NCBI RefSeq assembly: GCF_008274785.1
Contig: NZ_VTPU01000011.1
Coordinates: forward strand, 62,001 to 126,000
Origin: Halomonas eurihalina
Lineage (GTDB): Bacteria > Pseudomonadota > Gammaproteobacteria > Pseudomonadales > Halomonadaceae
Length of the DNA stretch: 64,000 bases
Direction of reading: 5' to 3'
The position numbers and the translations under genes are program-made. Position 1 is the first letter of the stretch; each line of letters begins with the position of its first letter. Shown here one piece after another: positions 38,482 to 49,173 of this stretch. The notes under the pieces are model-generated. The model made no database searches. It was not told the origin of the DNA and saw only the letters and a program-made list of their open reading frames with translations.

Positions 38482-38524
38482 ATGAACACCTTTCAGGCTG
38501 CCAAACGGATACTCGGTTCTGGAA

Positions 38525-38550
38525 GCCGCTTCCCATCATCGGGAAGCGGC
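38525..38550 (-). other. Hairpin between rpsD and rpoA
   Basis: A perfect 10-bp stem (GCCGCTTCCC with GGGAAGCGGC) and a 6-base loop lie in the 82-base rpsD-rpoA gap, 43 bases before the rpoA start. No T run follows, so it is more likely an mRNA processing or stability structure than a terminator. Confidence 0.6.
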
Positions 38551-38563
38551 GCGGTCTGGCCGC

Positions 38564-39184
38564 TTACTTCGAGTACAGCTCGACGATCAGGTTTTCGTTG
38601 ATGTCGGCAGACAGGTCACCGCGTTCAGGCAGAGCCTTGAAAGTGCCTTCCATCTTCTTGGCATCGATCTCGACCCAGGCCACGTCGCCGCGGTTGGCAG
38701 CGATGCCGAGGGCATTCTGGATACGGGCCTGGTTCTTGGCCTTCTCGCGAATGGAGACCACATCCCCCGGCTTGACCTGGTAAGAGGCCACGTTGACGGT
38801 CCTGCCGTTGACGGCGATCGCCTTGTGGCTGACCAGCTGACGTGCCTCGGAACGCGTGGAGCCAAAGCCCATGCGATAGACGACGTTGTCCAGTCGGGAT
38901 TCAAGCAGCTGCAGCAACAACTCGCCGGTTGCGCCCTTCAGACGGGCCGCTTCCTTGTAGTAGTTGCGGAACTGCTTTTCGAGTACGCCGTACATACGAC
39001 GTACTTTCTGCTTCTCGCGAAGCTGCAAGCCGTAGTCGGAAATACGCTGACGACGCTGGCCGTGCACACCCGGGATCTGCTCGGATTTGCACTTCTTCTC
39101 GAAGGGAGTGACACCGCTCTTGAGGAAGAGGTCGGTACCCTCACGACGAGACAGTTTGCACTTCGGTCCAATATAACGAGCCAT
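38564..39184 (-). CDS. rpsD: 30S ribosomal protein S4
   Basis: A 206-residue protein, the same size as E. coli S4. It begins [19 protein letters not shown] and contains the S4 RNA-binding domain ([22 protein letters not shown]). It organises 16S rRNA folding, and in gammaproteobacteria it represses the alpha operon by binding the leader before rpsM. rpsK ends 12 bases upstream. Confidence 0.98.
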   Translation of the reverse strand: MARYIGPKCKLSRREGTDLFLKSGVTPFEKKCKSEQIPGVHGQRRQRISDYGLQLREKQKVRRMYGVLEKQFRNYYKEAARLKGATGELLLQLLESRLDNVVYRMGFGSTRSEARQLVSHKAIAVNGRTVNVASYQVKPGDVVSIREKAKNQARIQNALGIAANRGDVAWVEIDAKKMEGTFKALPERGDLSADINENLIVELYSK

Positions 39185-39196
39185 GAATCTGTCTCC

Positions 39197-39583
39197 TTAA
39201 ACGCGGCGTTTCTTCGGCGGACGGCAGCCATTGTGGGGAATGGGCGTCGCGTCGGTGATGCTTTGCACGCGGAAGCCGGCGGCATTGAGTGCACGCACGG
39301 CGGATTCACGACCCGGACCGGGGCCTTTGACCAGCACGTCGACGTTTTTCACACCATACTCGGCTGCAGCAGTCGCTGCACGTTCACTTGCCACTTGAGC
39401 AGCGAACGGGGTGCTCTTGCGAGAACCACGAAAACCCGAACCACCGGCAGTCGCCCAAGAGAGCGCATTGCCCTGGCGGTCTGTGATCGTAATGATCGTG
39501 TTGTTAAAAGAGGCGTGGATATGCGCAACCGCATCCACTACCTGCTTTTTAACCTTTTTACGGTTGCTACGCGGGTTAGCCAT
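39197..39583 (-). CDS. rpsK: 30S ribosomal protein S11
   Basis: A 128-residue protein of the 30S platform, with the typical [23 protein letters not shown] and [14 protein letters not shown] segments and the basic C-terminus [13 protein letters not shown]. The length matches the E. coli protein (129). It lies between rpsM and rpsD in the alpha operon. Confidence 0.98.
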   Translation of the reverse strand: MANPRSNRKKVKKQVVDAVAHIHASFNNTIITITDRQGNALSWATAGGSGFRGSRKSTPFAAQVASERAATAAAEYGVKNVDVLVKGPGPGRESAVRALNAAGFRVQSITDATPIPHNGCRPPKKRRV

Positions 39584-39622
39584 GTTGATGTCTATTCCTG
39601 TCGTTACGCCAGAACGTGCGTG

Positions 39623-39979
39623 TTATTTGCGGATCGGCTTGCGCGGGCCCTTGCGGGTACGCGCATTGGTCTTGGTACGCTGACCGTTCAGCGGAAGACC
39701 ACGACGATGACGCAGACCACGATAGCAACCCAGGTCCATGAGACGCTTGATGTTCAGCGTCACATCACGACGAAGGTCGCCTTCAACGGTATGCTTGCCG
39801 ACCTCGGCACGCAGGGTGTCCACCTCTTCAGAGGACAGCTCCTGAACCTTGGTGGTCGGTGCGATGCCGGCCGCGACACAGATTTCCTGAGCGCGCGTAC
39901 GGCCAATCCCGAAGATATAGGTCAGCGAGATCGCCGCATGCTTGTTGTCCGGGATATTGACGCCTGCTATACGGGCCAT
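39623..39979 (-). CDS. rpsM: 30S ribosomal protein S13
   Basis: A 118-residue protein at the head of the small subunit, contacting the A- and P-site tRNAs and L5. It begins [15 protein letters not shown], and the tail [20 protein letters not shown] is typical. It is the first gene of the alpha operon; a 206-base leader with its own promoter and the presumed S4 target lies between it and rpmJ. Confidence 0.98.
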   Translation of the reverse strand: MARIAGVNIPDNKHAAISLTYIFGIGRTRAQEICVAAGIAPTTKVQELSSEEVDTLRAEVGKHTVEGDLRRDVTLNIKRLMDLGCYRGLRHRRGLPLNGQRTKTNARTRKGPRKPIRK

Positions 39980-40185
39980 CAGCTTACTCCGAAGTTTGCG
40001 AAAAGCCGCTTGAATGGCGACACGGGCGAATCGCTTGGTTGCGTTTCGCGCCGCTCACCGATTCACTCGGCGTTTTCTTGAGCGGCTTGCTCGTTTAATC
40101 ATCTACAAAAGGCGCAACAGCATACCCCTTTCCCTATCAAAGGGCAAGGGGCATGCCGGCACCCGGTTCATTACAGCCCAGGGCT
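39980..40185 (-). promoter_or_regulatory. Alpha-operon leader: sigma70 promoter plus structured RNA
   Basis: This 206-base gap between rpmJ and rpsM is long for a ribosomal cluster. On the minus strand a promoter is visible: TTGCCC at 40142-40147 and TATGCT at 40119-40124 with a 17-base spacer. The same stretch (40120-40155) can pair as a long hairpin, GCATxCCCCTT against AAGGGGxATGC, that may stop the spc transcript. The RNA downstream contains several short GC stems and is the expected site of S4 autoregulation. Confidence 0.65.
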
Positions 40186-40299
40186 TCAGCCCTGACGCTG
40201 CTTGTGCCGCGGCTCGCTGCAGATGACGCGCACGGCGCCATTGCGACGAATGATCTTGCAGTTACGGCACATTTTCTTCACGGAAGCTCGAACTTTCAT
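40186..40299 (-). CDS. rpmJ: 50S ribosomal protein L36
   Basis: A 37-residue protein with [20 protein letters not shown] at the start and a zinc ribbon made by Cys11, Cys14, Cys27 and His32, so this is the zinc-binding (C+) form. The length is that of the standard single-copy L36 of the spc operon. It lies 52 bases after secY. Confidence 0.96.
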   Translation of the reverse strand: MKVRASVKKMCRNCKIIRRNGAVRVICSEPRHKQRQG

Positions 40300-40351
40300 C
40301 GTTCTTTCTCCAAATTCGGCTCGCGGCGCGCCAAATCGAGCGGCGGCGCCT

Positions 40352-41683
40352 TCAGCGCATCATGCCGCCGCTGCCGTAGCCTTTCAGGTTCGACTTCTTC
40401 ATCACCGATTCATATTGATGCGACATGAGGTGCGACTGCACCTGAGCCATGAAGTCCATGATGACCACAACCACGATCAGCAACGAGGTACCGCCGAAGA
40501 AGAACGGCACGTTCCAGGCCACGATCAGGAACTGGGGCATCAGGGAAACCGCAGTGATGTAGAGAGCACCGAACAAGGTCAGACGAGTCATGACCTTGTC
40601 GACGTAGCGAGCGGTCTGCTCACCGGGACGGATACCCGGCAGGAAGGCCCCCGACTTCTTGAGGTTGTCGGCGACATCCTTGGGGTTGAAGACCAGCGCT
40701 GTGTAAAAGAAGCAGAAGAATACCACCGCCGCCGCGAAAAGCAAGATATAAAGCGGCTGACCAGGACCCAGAGCCTGGGATGCCCGTTGCAGCCACTCCA
40801 TGCCTTCTCCGGCACCGACCCACTGTCCCAGCGAGGCCGGGAACAGCAGGATGCTCGAAGCGAAGATCGCCGGAATCACACCCGCCATGTTCACCTTCAG
40901 CGGCAGATAGCTGCTCTGGCCGGCATACATCTTGTTGCCGACCTGACGACGCGGATAATTCACGGTGAGGCGGCGCTGGCCACGCTCGATGAACACCACG
41001 AAGGCCACGGTGGCGATGCCCAGCGCGGACAGGGCCAACAGCGGCAGCACGTTCCAGGCACCATCGTTGCGGGCCAGCTCGAAAGCCTGCCCCACGGCAC
41101 CCGGCAACCCGGCGACGATCCCGGAAAAGATCAGCAGTGAAATACCATTGCCGATGCCTTTCTCGGTAATCTGCTCACCCAGCCACATCAGGAACACCGC
41201 CCCGCTGACGAACGTCACGATGGCGGTGAAATAGAAGCTGAAATCGGCCGTATAGGCGATCCCTTGACTCGCCAGACCGACCGACATGCCGGTGGCCTGG
41301 ACGAGCGCCAGGAGCACGGTGCCGTAGCGCGTGTACTGGCTGATCTTGCGACGGCCGGCCTCGCCCTCCTTCTTCAACTGCTCGAGCTGAGGCGAGACGG
41401 CGGTCAGCAGCTGCATGATAATCGACGCCGAGATATAGGGCATGATGCCCAGGGCGAGGATACTCATGCGCTCCAGGGCACCGCCCGAGAACATGTTGAA
41501 CATGCCCAGGATGGTGCCCTGCTGCTCCCTGAACAAGGCAGCAAGCTGGTCAGGATTGATACCGGGAACGGGGATGTGGGCACCGATACGGTAGACCACG
41601 ATGGCGAGGAGCACGAAGCGCAGACGCGCCCACAGTTCACTCAGACCGCTGCCCATCGCCGGCATGTTTCCTGACTTGGCCAT
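40352..41683 (-). CDS. secY: Preprotein translocase subunit SecY
   Basis: A 443-residue inner-membrane channel protein with ten transmembrane helices. Family landmarks are [14 protein letters not shown] after helix 1, [15 protein letters not shown] (helix 2 region) and [33 protein letters not shown]. It forms the SecYEG pore for protein export and membrane insertion. The start abuts the rplO stop, so it is translated from the spc operon mRNA. The E. coli protein has the same length. Confidence 0.98.
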   Translation of the reverse strand: MAKSGNMPAMGSGLSELWARLRFVLLAIVVYRIGAHIPVPGINPDQLAALFREQQGTILGMFNMFSGGALERMSILALGIMPYISASIIMQLLTAVSPQLEQLKKEGEAGRRKISQYTRYGTVLLALVQATGMSVGLASQGIAYTADFSFYFTAIVTFVSGAVFLMWLGEQITEKGIGNGISLLIFSGIVAGLPGAVGQAFELARNDGAWNVLPLLALSALGIATVAFVVFIERGQRRLTVNYPRRQVGNKMYAGQSSYLPLKVNMAGVIPAIFASSILLFPASLGQWVGAGEGMEWLQRASQALGPGQPLYILLFAAAVVFFCFFYTALVFNPKDVADNLKKSGAFLPGIRPGEQTARYVDKVMTRLTLFGALYITAVSLMPQFLIVAWNVPFFFGGTSLLIVVVVIMDFMAQVQSHLMSHQYESVMKKSNLKGYGSGGMMR

Positions 41684-42118
41684 TTAGTCCTCTACCTTGC
41701 CGCCGGCGGCTTCGATCGCGGCACGGGCACCCTTGGTGACCTTGAGGCCGCGGACAGTAACCGCCTTGTTCAGTTCGCCGGAAAGGATCACCTTGGCGTA
41801 GCGCGTGGCATCCTTGAGCACGTTGGCTTGCTTGAGGGTCTCCAGGGTGACGTCGTCACCTTCGACCCGGGCCAGCTCGGCCAGACGGACTTCTTCGGAG
41901 GCCAGCGCCTTGGCGGAGGTGAAACCGAACTTCGGCAGACGACGCTGCAGCGGCATCTGGCCGCCCTCGAAGCCGGGCTTCACACTACCGCCACTGCGCG
42001 ACTTGAGTCCCTTGTGGCCACGGCCACCGGTCTTGCCCAGACCGGAACCCATGCCACGACCGACGCGCTTTTCGGCGTGCTTGGAGCCCGGTGCCGGGCT
42101 CAGGCTATTGAGTTTCAT
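41684..42118 (-). CDS. rplO: 50S ribosomal protein L15
   Basis: A 144-residue, strongly basic large-subunit protein; [21 protein letters not shown] and the [13 protein letters not shown] loop identify it, and the length equals that of E. coli L15. It lies 3 bases after rpmD and directly before secY in the spc operon. Confidence 0.98.
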   Translation of the reverse strand: MKLNSLSPAPGSKHAEKRVGRGMGSGLGKTGGRGHKGLKSRSGGSVKPGFEGGQMPLQRRLPKFGFTSAKALASEEVRLAELARVEGDDVTLETLKQANVLKDATRYAKVILSGELNKAVTVRGLKVTKGARAAIEAAGGKVED

Positions 42119-42121
42119 GGA

Positions 42122-42304
42122 TTACTCTCCCTCAACACGCACAAGGTAGTTGACCTTGTGGATCATGCCGCGCACGGCAGGGGTGTCTTCCAGTTCAACC
42201 GTATGACCAATACGACGCAGGCCGAGGCCCTTCATGGTGGCCTTGTGCTTGGCCAATACGCCGATGGTGCTGCGGGTCTGGGTAACCTTGATCGTTGCTG
42301 ACAT
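42122..42304 (-). CDS. rpmD: 50S ribosomal protein L30
   Basis: A 60-residue protein (59 in E. coli) with the L30 ferredoxin-like core [20 protein letters not shown] and [11 protein letters not shown]. It binds 23S and 5S rRNA. It follows rpsE by 5 bases. Confidence 0.97.
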   Translation of the reverse strand: MSATIKVTQTRSTIGVLAKHKATMKGLGLRRIGHTVELEDTPAVRGMIHKVNYLVRVEGE

Positions 42305-42309
42305 GGTCC

Positions 42310-42810
42310 TTACCCCGTGATCGCTTCGACTGACAGACCGCGCTTGGCGGCCACGTCTTCCGGCGATTGCTGGGCAGTCAGACCGTTGACGGTCGCCCGC
42401 ACCACGTTCACCGGGTTAGTGGAGCCGTAGCACTTGGCCAGGACGTCGTGAACACCGGCCAGCTCGAGCACGGAGCGCATGGCGCCGCCGGCGATGATGC
42501 CGGTACCCTCGGAAGCCGGCTGCATGTACACCTTGGAGGCACCGTGGCGGGCCTTGACGGAGTACTGCAGAGTGTTGCCGGCCAGGTTGACCTTGACCAT
42601 GTTGCGACGCGCCTGGTCCATGGCCTTCTGGATCGCCACCGGAACCTCACGAGCCTTGCCGCGACCGAAGCCGACACGACCGTTACCGTCGCCCACGACG
42701 GTCAGGGCGGTGAAGCCGAAGATTCGGCCACCCTTGACCACCTTGGCGACACGGTTGACCTGCACGAGCTTTTCCTGCAGATCGCCGTTTTGCTGTTCGT
42801 TCTTCGCCAT
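42310..42810 (-). CDS. rpsE: 30S ribosomal protein S5
   Basis: A 166-residue protein (167 in E. coli) involved in decoding accuracy. The double-stranded RNA-binding part is near the N-terminus ([36 protein letters not shown]) and the second domain contains [18 protein letters not shown]. It is 11 bases after rplR. Confidence 0.98.
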   Translation of the reverse strand: MAKNEQQNGDLQEKLVQVNRVAKVVKGGRIFGFTALTVVGDGNGRVGFGRGKAREVPVAIQKAMDQARRNMVKVNLAGNTLQYSVKARHGASKVYMQPASEGTGIIAGGAMRSVLELAGVHDVLAKCYGSTNPVNVVRATVNGLTAQQSPEDVAAKRGLSVEAITG

Positions 42811-42821
42811 CGTAAAACCCT

Positions 42822-43172
42822 TTAGAATTCCAGGCCGCCTTCACGAGCGGCGTCGGCCAGGGCCTTGACGCGGCCGTGGTACTTGAAACCGGCGCGATCG
42901 AAAGCCACTTGGGTGATGCCAGCCTGCTTGGCGCGCTCGGCAATCATTTCGCCGACCTTGGTGGCGGCGTCGACATTGCCGGTCGCTCCCTCGCGCAGGG
43001 CCTTGTCCAGCGTCGATGCACTGGCCAGGACCTTGCCACCATCCGGCGAGATGATCTGCGCATAGATGTGGCGCGGGGTACGATTGACGCACAGGCGATG
43101 CACGCCCAGCTCGCGGATCTTGGCACGAGCGCGGCGGGCACGACGGAGACGAGATTCTTTCTTCGCGTTCAT
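42822..43172 (-). CDS. rplR: 50S ribosomal protein L18
   Basis: A 116-residue protein that helps anchor 5S rRNA to the large subunit. The basic N-terminus ([19 protein letters not shown]) and the [20 protein letters not shown] and [25 protein letters not shown] segments are characteristic. Confidence 0.98.
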   Translation of the reverse strand: MNAKKESRLRRARRARAKIRELGVHRLCVNRTPRHIYAQIISPDGGKVLASASTLDKALREGATGNVDAATKVGEMIAERAKQAGITQVAFDRAGFKYHGRVKALADAAREGGLEF

Positions 43173-43181
43173 AACCCTGCC

Positions 43182-43712
43182 TTACTTCTTCTTGGCTTCT
43201 TTGCGGCGGACCTGCTCGTCGCCGTACCGGATACCCTTGCCCTTGTAGGGCTCGGGCGGACGGAAGGCGCGGATTTCCGCGGCAACCTGGCCGAGTTTCT
43301 GCTTGTCCGCACTCTTCAGCACGATCGTGGTGTTCTTCGGCGTTTCGGCCGTGACACCCTCAGGCAGTTCATAGTCGACCGGGTGTGAGAAGCCCAGTGT
43401 CAGGTTGAGCGTCTGGCCCTTCGCTTGAGCACGATAACCGACGCCGTTAATTTCGAGGGTCCGGCTAAAGCCCTCGGACACACCAGTGACCAGGTTCTGG
43501 ACCAGGGCACGAGTAGTACCAACCATTGCCCAGCTCTTGGCAGACTCGCTCGGCTGGAAGGTCAGTTGGCCATCTTCCTGGCCGATCGTCACGTCGGGAT
43601 GCACGGCCATGGACAGCGAGCCCTGACCTCCCTTGACGGTCAGCTGGTCGCCATCGAGCTTGATCTCGACGCCGCTGGGCAGTTTAACCGGATATTTGGC
43701 TACGCGGGACAT
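43182..43712 (-). CDS. rplF: 50S ribosomal protein L6
   Basis: A 176-residue protein (177 in E. coli) near the elongation-factor site, made of two similar alpha/beta domains: [19 protein letters not shown] begins the first, and [18 protein letters not shown] and [15 protein letters not shown] mark the second. It is 9 bases after rpsH. Confidence 0.98.
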   Translation of the reverse strand: MSRVAKYPVKLPSGVEIKLDGDQLTVKGGQGSLSMAVHPDVTIGQEDGQLTFQPSESAKSWAMVGTTRALVQNLVTGVSEGFSRTLEINGVGYRAQAKGQTLNLTLGFSHPVDYELPEGVTAETPKNTTIVLKSADKQKLGQVAAEIRAFRPPEPYKGKGIRYGDEQVRRKEAKKK

Positions 43713-43721
43713 TCCAAACTC

Positions 43722-44114
43722 CTAGAATACGGTGCAGATGACTTCACCACCGACACCAGCCTGACGAGCCGCGCGGTCGGTCATCACCCCCTGAGAGGTA
43801 GTGACGATCGCGATACCCAGGCCATCGGCAACCTTGGGCAGTGAATCCTTGCCCTTGTAGTTGCGCAGAGACGGCTTGGAGACCCGCTGCAGATGCTCGA
43901 TGACCGGCTTGCCTTCGAAGTACTTGAGGGTCACGTTCAGCTCGGGCTTGACCGAGCCGCTGACGCTATAGTCAGTGACGTACCCTTCTTCCTTCAGCAC
44001 GCGGGCCACCTCGATCTTGAGCTTGGAGGACGGCATGGAAACCGTCTCCTTGGTGGCCATCTGCGCATTGCGGATACGGGTGAACATATCCGCCAGAGTG
44101 TCTTGCATGCTCAT
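43722..44114 (-). CDS. rpsH: 30S ribosomal protein S8
   Basis: A 130-residue protein (E. coli 130) that binds 16S rRNA helix 21 and, in E. coli, represses the spc operon through a target around rplE. It begins [18 protein letters not shown] and ends [20 protein letters not shown] with CTVF. Confidence 0.98.
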   Translation of the reverse strand: MSMQDTLADMFTRIRNAQMATKETVSMPSSKLKIEVARVLKEEGYVTDYSVSGSVKPELNVTLKYFEGKPVIEHLQRVSKPSLRNYKGKDSLPKVADGLGIAIVTTSQGVMTDRAARQAGVGGEVICTVF

Positions 44115-44146
44115 TTACGTTGCGCTCCTGATGATTCTACGTGGCG

Positions 44147-44452
44147 TTACCAGCTGGACTTCTTGAGTCCGGGCACGTCGCCACGCATGGCGGCTTCACG
44201 CAGCTTGTTGCGACCGAGGCCGAACTTGTTGTAGTAACCGTGCGGACGGCCGGTGATACGACAGCGATTACGCTGGCGAACCGGGCTGGAGTCACGCGGC
44301 AGCTGCTGCAACTTGAGCTGTGCGTCGAAGCGCTCTTCGTCGGAAGCGTTCACGTCCTGGATAATCGCCTTGAGCTCGGCACGCCGGGCGGAGAACTTCT
44401 CCACCAGCTTGGCGCGCTTCGTCTCACGCTCTACCATGCTTTTCTTTGCCAT
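44147..44452 (-). CDS. rpsN: 30S ribosomal protein S14
   Basis: A 101-residue protein of the long, zinc-free (C-) type; only one Cys is present, in [19 protein letters not shown]. The E. coli protein is also 101 residues. It follows rplE by 10 bases in the spc operon. Confidence 0.98.
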   Translation of the reverse strand: MAKKSMVERETKRAKLVEKFSARRAELKAIIQDVNASDEERFDAQLKLQQLPRDSSPVRQRNRCRITGRPHGYYNKFGLGRNKLREAAMRGDVPGLKKSSW

Positions 44453-44462
44453 GATCCCACCC

Positions 44463-45002
44463 TTATTTCTTGAACGGGAAGTTCAGCGCGCCAAGCAGCG
44501 CACGACCTTCTTCATCGGTGTTGGCGGTGGTGGTAATGGTGACATCCAGACCACGGATCCGATCGATCTTATCATACTCGATCTCCGGGAAGATGATCTG
44601 CTCACGTACCCCCATCGAGTAATTGCCACGACCGTCGAAGGACTTCGGGTTGAGACCACGGAAGTCACGAACGCGGGGGATCGCGATATTCACCAGGCGA
44701 TCGAGGAAGTCCCACATGCGCTCACGGCGCAGGGTCACCTTGATCCCGATCGGCCAGTCTTCACGCACCTTGAAGCCCGCGATGGACTTGCGCGCCTTGG
44801 TCACCAGCGGCTTCTGACCGGACAGCTTCTCCAGGTCGCCGATGGCGTTATCGATCAGCTTCTTGTCGCTGATCGCGTCGCCGATGCCCATGTTCAGAGT
44901 CACCTTGGTGATCCGGGGCACCTGCATCACGTTGGCGTAGCTGAACTGCTCTCGCAGCTGAGCTGCCACCTCGTTTTGATAACGTTCTTTCAAGTTCGCC
45001 AT
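44463..45002 (-). CDS. rplE: 50S ribosomal protein L5
   Basis: A 179-residue protein (E. coli 179) that binds 5S rRNA and contacts P-site tRNA. Signatures are [34 protein letters not shown] and [20 protein letters not shown]. The S8 regulatory target, if conserved, would lie at the start of this gene. Confidence 0.98.
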   Translation of the reverse strand: MANLKERYQNEVAAQLREQFSYANVMQVPRITKVTLNMGIGDAISDKKLIDNAIGDLEKLSGQKPLVTKARKSIAGFKVREDWPIGIKVTLRRERMWDFLDRLVNIAIPRVRDFRGLNPKSFDGRGNYSMGVREQIIFPEIEYDKIDRIRGLDVTITTTANTDEEGRALLGALNFPFKK

Positions 45003-45020
45003 TTTGCTACCCGACTCGCG

Positions 45021-45338
45021 TTAAGCGTCGATCTGCGCTTGCGTCGACTTGTAGATACGTACCTTGGTACCGTCTTCCTGAACCTGGAAGCCGACGCGAT
45101 CCGCTTTACCGGTCTCCTGGTTGAAGATGGCAACGTTGGACGCGTGAATCGGAGCCTCGCGCTCGACGATACCGCCCTGATTTCCCGCCATAGGATTAGG
45201 CTTGGTGTGACGCTTGATCATGTTCACACCGGACACCACATAGCGCTCGTCCTTGAGGACGCGCTTGACCGTGCCACGCTTGCCCTTGTCCTTGCCGGCG
45301 ATGACGATCACTTGGTCGTCACGTTTGATCTTTTGCAT
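45021..45338 (-). CDS. rplX: 50S ribosomal protein L24
   Basis: A 105-residue assembly-initiating protein with the KOW motif [20 protein letters not shown] near the start and [20 protein letters not shown] following. It is 14 bases after rplN. Confidence 0.98.
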   Translation of the reverse strand: MQKIKRDDQVIVIAGKDKGKRGTVKRVLKDERYVVSGVNMIKRHTKPNPMAGNQGGIVEREAPIHASNVAIFNQETGKADRVGFQVQEDGTKVRIYKSTQAQIDA

Positions 45339-45352
45339 ATCCGCCTCGCTCC

Positions 45353-45724
45353 TTACAGCACTTCAGGCGCCAAGGAAATGATCTTCATGAACTTCTCAGT
45401 ACGAAGTTCACGGGTCACCGGCCCAAAGATCCGGGTACCAACCGGCTGTTCGTTGATGTTGTTCAACAAAACCGCCGCATTTCCATCGAAGCGAATCAGC
45501 GAGCCGTCGTTACGACGGACGCCACTACGGGTGCGAACCACAACCGCCTTGAGGACCTGGCCTTTCTTGACCCTGCCGCGCGGAATGGCTTCCTTCACCG
45601 TGACCTTGATGATGTCACCGACGCGGGCGTAACGGCGGTGTGAACCACCGAGCACCTTGATGCACTGCACCCGGCGCGCCCCGCTGTTGTCGGCGACATC
45701 CAGCATTGTCTGAGTCTGAATCAT
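45353..45724 (-). CDS. rplN: 50S ribosomal protein L14
   Basis: A 123-residue protein (E. coli 123), first gene of the spc operon. It begins [18 protein letters not shown] and contains RPDGSLIRF-like [21 protein letters not shown] 52-base gap separates it from rpsQ; no clear promoter is visible there, so it may be read from the S10 transcript. Confidence 0.98.
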   Translation of the reverse strand: MIQTQTMLDVADNSGARRVQCIKVLGGSHRRYARVGDIIKVTVKEAIPRGRVKKGQVLKAVVVRTRSGVRRNDGSLIRFDGNAAVLLNNINEQPVGTRIFGPVTRELRTEKFMKIISLAPEVL

Positions 45725-45776
45725 CGGTTTTCTCCAAACCTAATCTGACTGCGCAGGCTTGACTGGCGTTAGCCGA

Positions 45777-46037
45777 TCAACCCTTGGCCTGTTCGACGAC
45801 CTCGACCAGTGTCCAGGACTTGTTCTTGGACAGCGGACGGCACTCCTCGATAGACACCGTGTCACCGGCCTTGGCCTGGTTGGTCGCGTCGTGGGCGTGC
45901 AGCTTGGTGGAGCGCTTGACATATTTGCCATAGATCGGGTGGCGCTCACGACGCTCGATCATGACGACGATGGATTTGTCCATCTTGTCGCTCACCACCT
46001 TACCGGTGAGCGTACGGGCTTTCTTTGCTTCGGCCAT
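45777..46037 (-). CDS. rpsQ: 30S ribosomal protein S17
   Basis: An 86-residue OB-fold protein that binds 16S rRNA near the body of the 30S. It contains [18 protein letters not shown] and [20 protein letters not shown]. The ATG at 46037, two bases after the rpmC stop, is preferred; a GTG three codons upstream (46046) would overlap rpmC, and AGG spacing fits the ATG better. Confidence 0.95.
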   Translation of the reverse strand: MAEAKKARTLTGKVVSDKMDKSIVVMIERRERHPIYGKYVKRSTKLHAHDATNQAKAGDTVSIEECRPLSKNKSWTLVEVVEQAKG

Positions 46038-46038
46038 C

Positions 46039-46230
46039 TCAGACACCTGCCTTCTCGTTGAGCACAGTCTTCACACGGGCAATATCCCGACGAACCTGCT
46101 TGAGCAGATGAGTCTGGCTCAGCTGGCCGGTGGCCTTCTGCATGCGCAGGTTGAACTGCTCACGGAGGAGTTCGAAGAGCTGCTCCTGGAGCTGCTCGGC
46201 TGACTTCTCGCGAATTTCCTGGGCTTTCAT
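46039..46230 (-). CDS. rpmC: 50S ribosomal protein L29
   Basis: A 63-residue two-helix protein (E. coli 63) near the exit tunnel: [18 protein letters not shown] with [16 protein letters not shown]. The stop of rplP and this ATG share one base (TGATG), a tight coupling; a GTG one codon earlier is the alternative start. Confidence 0.96.
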   Translation of the reverse strand: MKAQEIREKSAEQLQEQLFELLREQFNLRMQKATGQLSQTHLLKQVRRDIARVKTVLNEKAGV

Positions 46231-46643
46231 CACATCACCGTCCGTTTCACAAAGGTGGTGGAGACCGGGAACTTCTGTGCGGCCAGGCCAAATGCCTCGC
46301 GAGCCAGCTCCTCGGATACGCCTTCGATCTCGTACAGGACACGGCCGGGCTGGATCTGAGCGACCCAGTACTCGACGGAGCCCTTACCCTTACCCATGCG
46401 GACTTCCAACGGCTTCTTGGAAATCGGCTTGTCAGGGAAGACCCGGATCCAGATCTTGCCACCACGCTTGACGTGACGCGTGATGGCACGACGACCGGCC
46501 TCGATCTGACGGGCGGTGACGCGGCCACGACCAGTGGCCTTGAGGCCATACTCGCCGAAGCTTACCTTGTTACCGCGATGCGCGAGGCCGCGGTTACGGC
46601 CCTTCTGCACCTTGCGGAATTTGAGACGCTTGGGTTGTAACAT
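46230..46643 (-). CDS. rplP: 50S ribosomal protein L16
   Basis: A 137-residue protein (E. coli 136) near the A site and 5S r[22 protein letters not shown] and the [20 protein letters not shown] segment are diagnostic; the Arg that is hydroxylated in E. coli L16 (Arg81) lies in the [13 protein letters not shown] region. Confidence 0.98.
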   Translation of the reverse strand: MLQPKRLKFRKVQKGRNRGLAHRGNKVSFGEYGLKATGRGRVTARQIEAGRRAITRHVKRGGKIWIRVFPDKPISKKPLEVRMGKGKGSVEYWVAQIQPGRVLYEIEGVSEELAREAFGLAAQKFPVSTTFVKRTVM

Positions 46644-46658
46644 CGATTCGCTCTCCCC

Positions 46659-47357
46659 TTACCTGGAACCTTTCTTCTTGGAGGGCGCGCCTTGCGACTG
46701 CTTAGCCTTGGCGCGGACCTCCTCGATGCCCCCGAGGATTTCACCTTTGAAGATCCAGACCTTGACACCGATGATGCCGTAGGTGGTCTTGGCTTCGTAG
46801 GTGGCGAAGTCGATATCCGCACGCAGGGTATGCAGCGGCACACGACCCTCGCGGTACCACTCGGTACGGGCGATTTCCGCGCCGCCGAGACGACCGGAGA
46901 GCTGCACCTTGATACCGCCGGCGCCCAGGCGCATGGCGTTCTGGACGGAACGCTTCATGGCACGACGGAACATCACGCGACGCTCGAGCTGGCCGGCAAT
47001 GTTCTGCGCGACGAGCTTGGCATCGAGTTCCGGCTTGCGGACTTCCTCGATGTTGACGTGAACAGGCACGCCCATCATCTGGGAAAGATCACGACGAAGC
47101 TTGTCGACATCCTCGCCTTTCTTGCCGATCACGATCCCCGGACGCGCGGTGTGGATAGTGATACGAGCATTGTTGGCCGGACGCTCGATGATGATGTTGC
47201 TCACCGAGGCATTCTTCAGCCGTTCCTCGAGGAAGCGACGCACTTCGAGGTCGTTGTTCAGCTTGTCGGCATAGGCGCCGCGCTCGGCATACCAAACCGA
47301 GGTATGGTCTTTGACGATACCCAGGCGAATGCCTGTTGGATTGACTTTCTGACCCAT
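46659..47357 (-). CDS. rpsC: 30S ribosomal protein S3
   Basis: A 232-residue protein (E. coli 233) at the mRNA entry, with a KH domain ([18 protein letters not shown]) and a C-terminal RNA-binding domain ([18 protein letters not shown]). It starts [13 protein letters not shown]. It is 11 bases after rplV. Confidence 0.98.
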   Translation of the reverse strand: MGQKVNPTGIRLGIVKDHTSVWYAERGAYADKLNNDLEVRRFLEERLKNASVSNIIIERPANNARITIHTARPGIVIGKKGEDVDKLRRDLSQMMGVPVHVNIEEVRKPELDAKLVAQNIAGQLERRVMFRRAMKRSVQNAMRLGAGGIKVQLSGRLGGAEIARTEWYREGRVPLHTLRADIDFATYEAKTTYGIIGVKVWIFKGEILGGIEEVRAKAKQSQGAPSKKKGSR

Positions 47358-47368
47358 CTGGTCGACTC

Positions 47369-47701
47369 CTACTTCTCGGCTACCTTGACGGTGATGTGGC
47401 AGGTGCGCTTCAGGATACGGTCCGCACGGCCCTTGGCCCGCGGCCGGATGCGCTTGAGCGTCATGCCCTCATCGACGCAGATGGTCGAGACACGCAGCTC
47501 GTCGATATCCATGCCGTTATTTTCTTCCGCATTCGCGATGGCGGACTGCAGCACTTTCTTGACCAGCTTGGAGGCCTTCTTCGGGGAGAAGGTCAGCAGG
47601 TCGAGTGCCTCGGCGACCGGTTTACCGCGCACCTGGTCAGCCACCAAACGGGCCTTCTGGGCGGATAAACGAGCGCCACGCAGCTTTGCTGTGACTTCCA
47701 T
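47369..47701 (-). CDS. rplV: 50S ribosomal protein L22
   Basis: A 110-residue protein (E. coli 110) lining the exit tunnel and interacting with macrolides; the tunnel loop sequence [18 protein letters not shown] is unaltered. The N-terminus is [19 protein letters not shown]. Confidence 0.98.
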   Translation of the reverse strand: MEVTAKLRGARLSAQKARLVADQVRGKPVAEALDLLTFSPKKASKLVKKVLQSAIANAEENNGMDIDELRVSTICVDEGMTLKRIRPRAKGRADRILKRTCHITVKVAEK

Positions 47702-47719
47702 CTCTAATCCTCTCTCGGC

Positions 47720-47995
47720 TTACCGTTTGGCTTTCTTGTCCGCCGCATGACCGCGATAAGTGCGGGTAGCAGCGAATTCGCCCAGCTTGTGGCCAACCAT
47801 TTCCTCGGAGACATGCACCGGGACGTGTTGGCGACCGTTATGGACTGCAATGGTGAGCCCGACCATGTTGGGCAGGATCATGGAACGACGCGACCAGGTC
47901 TTGATCGGTTTGCGGTCGTTCTTTTCCACTGCAACCTCAACCTTCTTCAACAGGTGAAGGTCAATAAAAGGACCTTTCTTCAGTGAACGTGGCAC
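47720..47995 (-). CDS. rpsS: 30S ribosomal protein S19
   Basis: A 91-residue protein (E. coli 92) of the 30S head; [18 protein letters not shown] and [18 protein letters not shown] identify it. It is 33 bases after rplB. Confidence 0.98.
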   Translation of the reverse strand: MPRSLKKGPFIDLHLLKKVEVAVEKNDRKPIKTWSRRSMILPNMVGLTIAVHNGRQHVPVHVSEEMVGHKLGEFAATRTYRGHAADKKAKR

Positions 47996-48028
47996 AGCCG
48001 TTACCTCTTGATGTCTTGGCGTTGGATC

Positions 48029-48859
48029 TTATTTCCGGGCCTTGCGGCGACGGATGATCAGCTTGTCGGTGCGCTTGTTCTTGCGGGTCTTGTGGCCCTT
48101 GGTGGGGATACCCCACGGAGACACCGGATGACGGCCACCGCTGGTGCGGCCTTCACCACCACCATGCGGGTGGTCCACCGGGTTCATGGCCACGCCGCGA
48201 ACCGTCGGGCGCACACCTCTCCAGCGCTTCGCACCGGCTTTGCCAAGCTGACGCAGGCTGTGCTCGGTGTTGCTGACTTCACCCAGGGTCGCACGGCATT
48301 CGGCCAGCACCTTGCGCATCTCGCCGGAGCGCAGACGCAGGGTGGCGTAATTGCCTTCGCGAGCGACCAGCTGCGCGCTGGTACCGGCGCTGCGAGCGAG
48401 CTGGGCACCCTTGCCGGGCTTGAGCTCGATGCAATGCACGGTGGAACCCAGCGGAATATTGCGCAGCGGCAGGGTGTTACCCTTCTTGATCGGCGCATTC
48501 ACGCCGGACTCGAGACGATCACCAGCACTCACGCCACGCGGCGCGATGATGTAGCGACGCTCGCCGTCCAGGTACTTGAGCAGCGCGATATGGGCGCTGC
48601 GGTTCGGATCGTGTTCCAGGCGCTCGACGATGGCCGGAACGCCATCCTTGGTGCGCTTGAAATCGATGATCCGATAATGCTGACGGTGACCACCGCCCAC
48701 GTGGCGGGTAGTGATACGACCGTTGTTGTTACGCCCACCGGACTTGGACTGCTTCTCGAGCAACGGCGCGTAGGCGCGGCCCTTGTACAGTTCCTCGCCG
48801 ACGATCTTGACGACGTGGCGACGACCGGCGGATGTGGGTTTAGTCTTGACGATTGCCAT
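48029..48859 (-). CDS. rplB: 50S ribosomal protein L2
   Basis: A 276-residue protein (E. coli 273) at the subunit interface, needed for peptidyl transfer. The C-terminal [18 protein letters not shown] stretch contains the conserved functional His. It begins [18 protein letters not shown]. Confidence 0.98.
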   Translation of the reverse strand: MAIVKTKPTSAGRRHVVKIVGEELYKGRAYAPLLEKQSKSGGRNNNGRITTRHVGGGHRQHYRIIDFKRTKDGVPAIVERLEHDPNRSAHIALLKYLDGERRYIIAPRGVSAGDRLESGVNAPIKKGNTLPLRNIPLGSTVHCIELKPGKGAQLARSAGTSAQLVAREGNYATLRLRSGEMRKVLAECRATLGEVSNTEHSLRQLGKAGAKRWRGVRPTVRGVAMNPVDHPHGGGEGRTSGGRHPVSPWGIPTKGHKTRKNKRTDKLIIRRRKARK

Positions 48860-48876
48860 GATCCGTACTCCTGCCC

Positions 48877-49173
48877 TTATTCGGCGCCAGAGAAGTCTTC
48901 AAGCGTTTCGCCGGCGGCCAATGTCACGTACGCCTTGCGATAACCCTTGCGCTGACCGAGACCATTCGCGCTGCGCTTGGTCTTGCCCTTGATGTTCAGC
49001 ACCTGAACACGGTCGACTTTCTTGCCGAACAGTTCCTGCACGGCGACCTTGATCTCGGGCTTGGTCGCGTCGTCCGCCACCTTGAACACGTACTGGTTGC
49101 GCTCGGCGGCCATGGCGGCCTTCTCGGTCACGTGCGGACCCAGCAGCACCTTGAATACACGTTCCTGGTTCAT
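48877..49173 (-). CDS. rplW: 50S ribosomal protein L23
   Basis: A 98-residue protein (E. coli 100) at the tunnel exit, docking site of trigger factor and [22 protein letters not shown] is the family signature. It overlaps rplD by 4 bases. Confidence 0.98.
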   Translation of the reverse strand: MNQERVFKVLLGPHVTEKAAMAAERNQYVFKVADDATKPEIKVAVQELFGKKVDRVQVLNIKGKTKRSANGLGQRKGYRKAYVTLAAGETLEDFSGAE

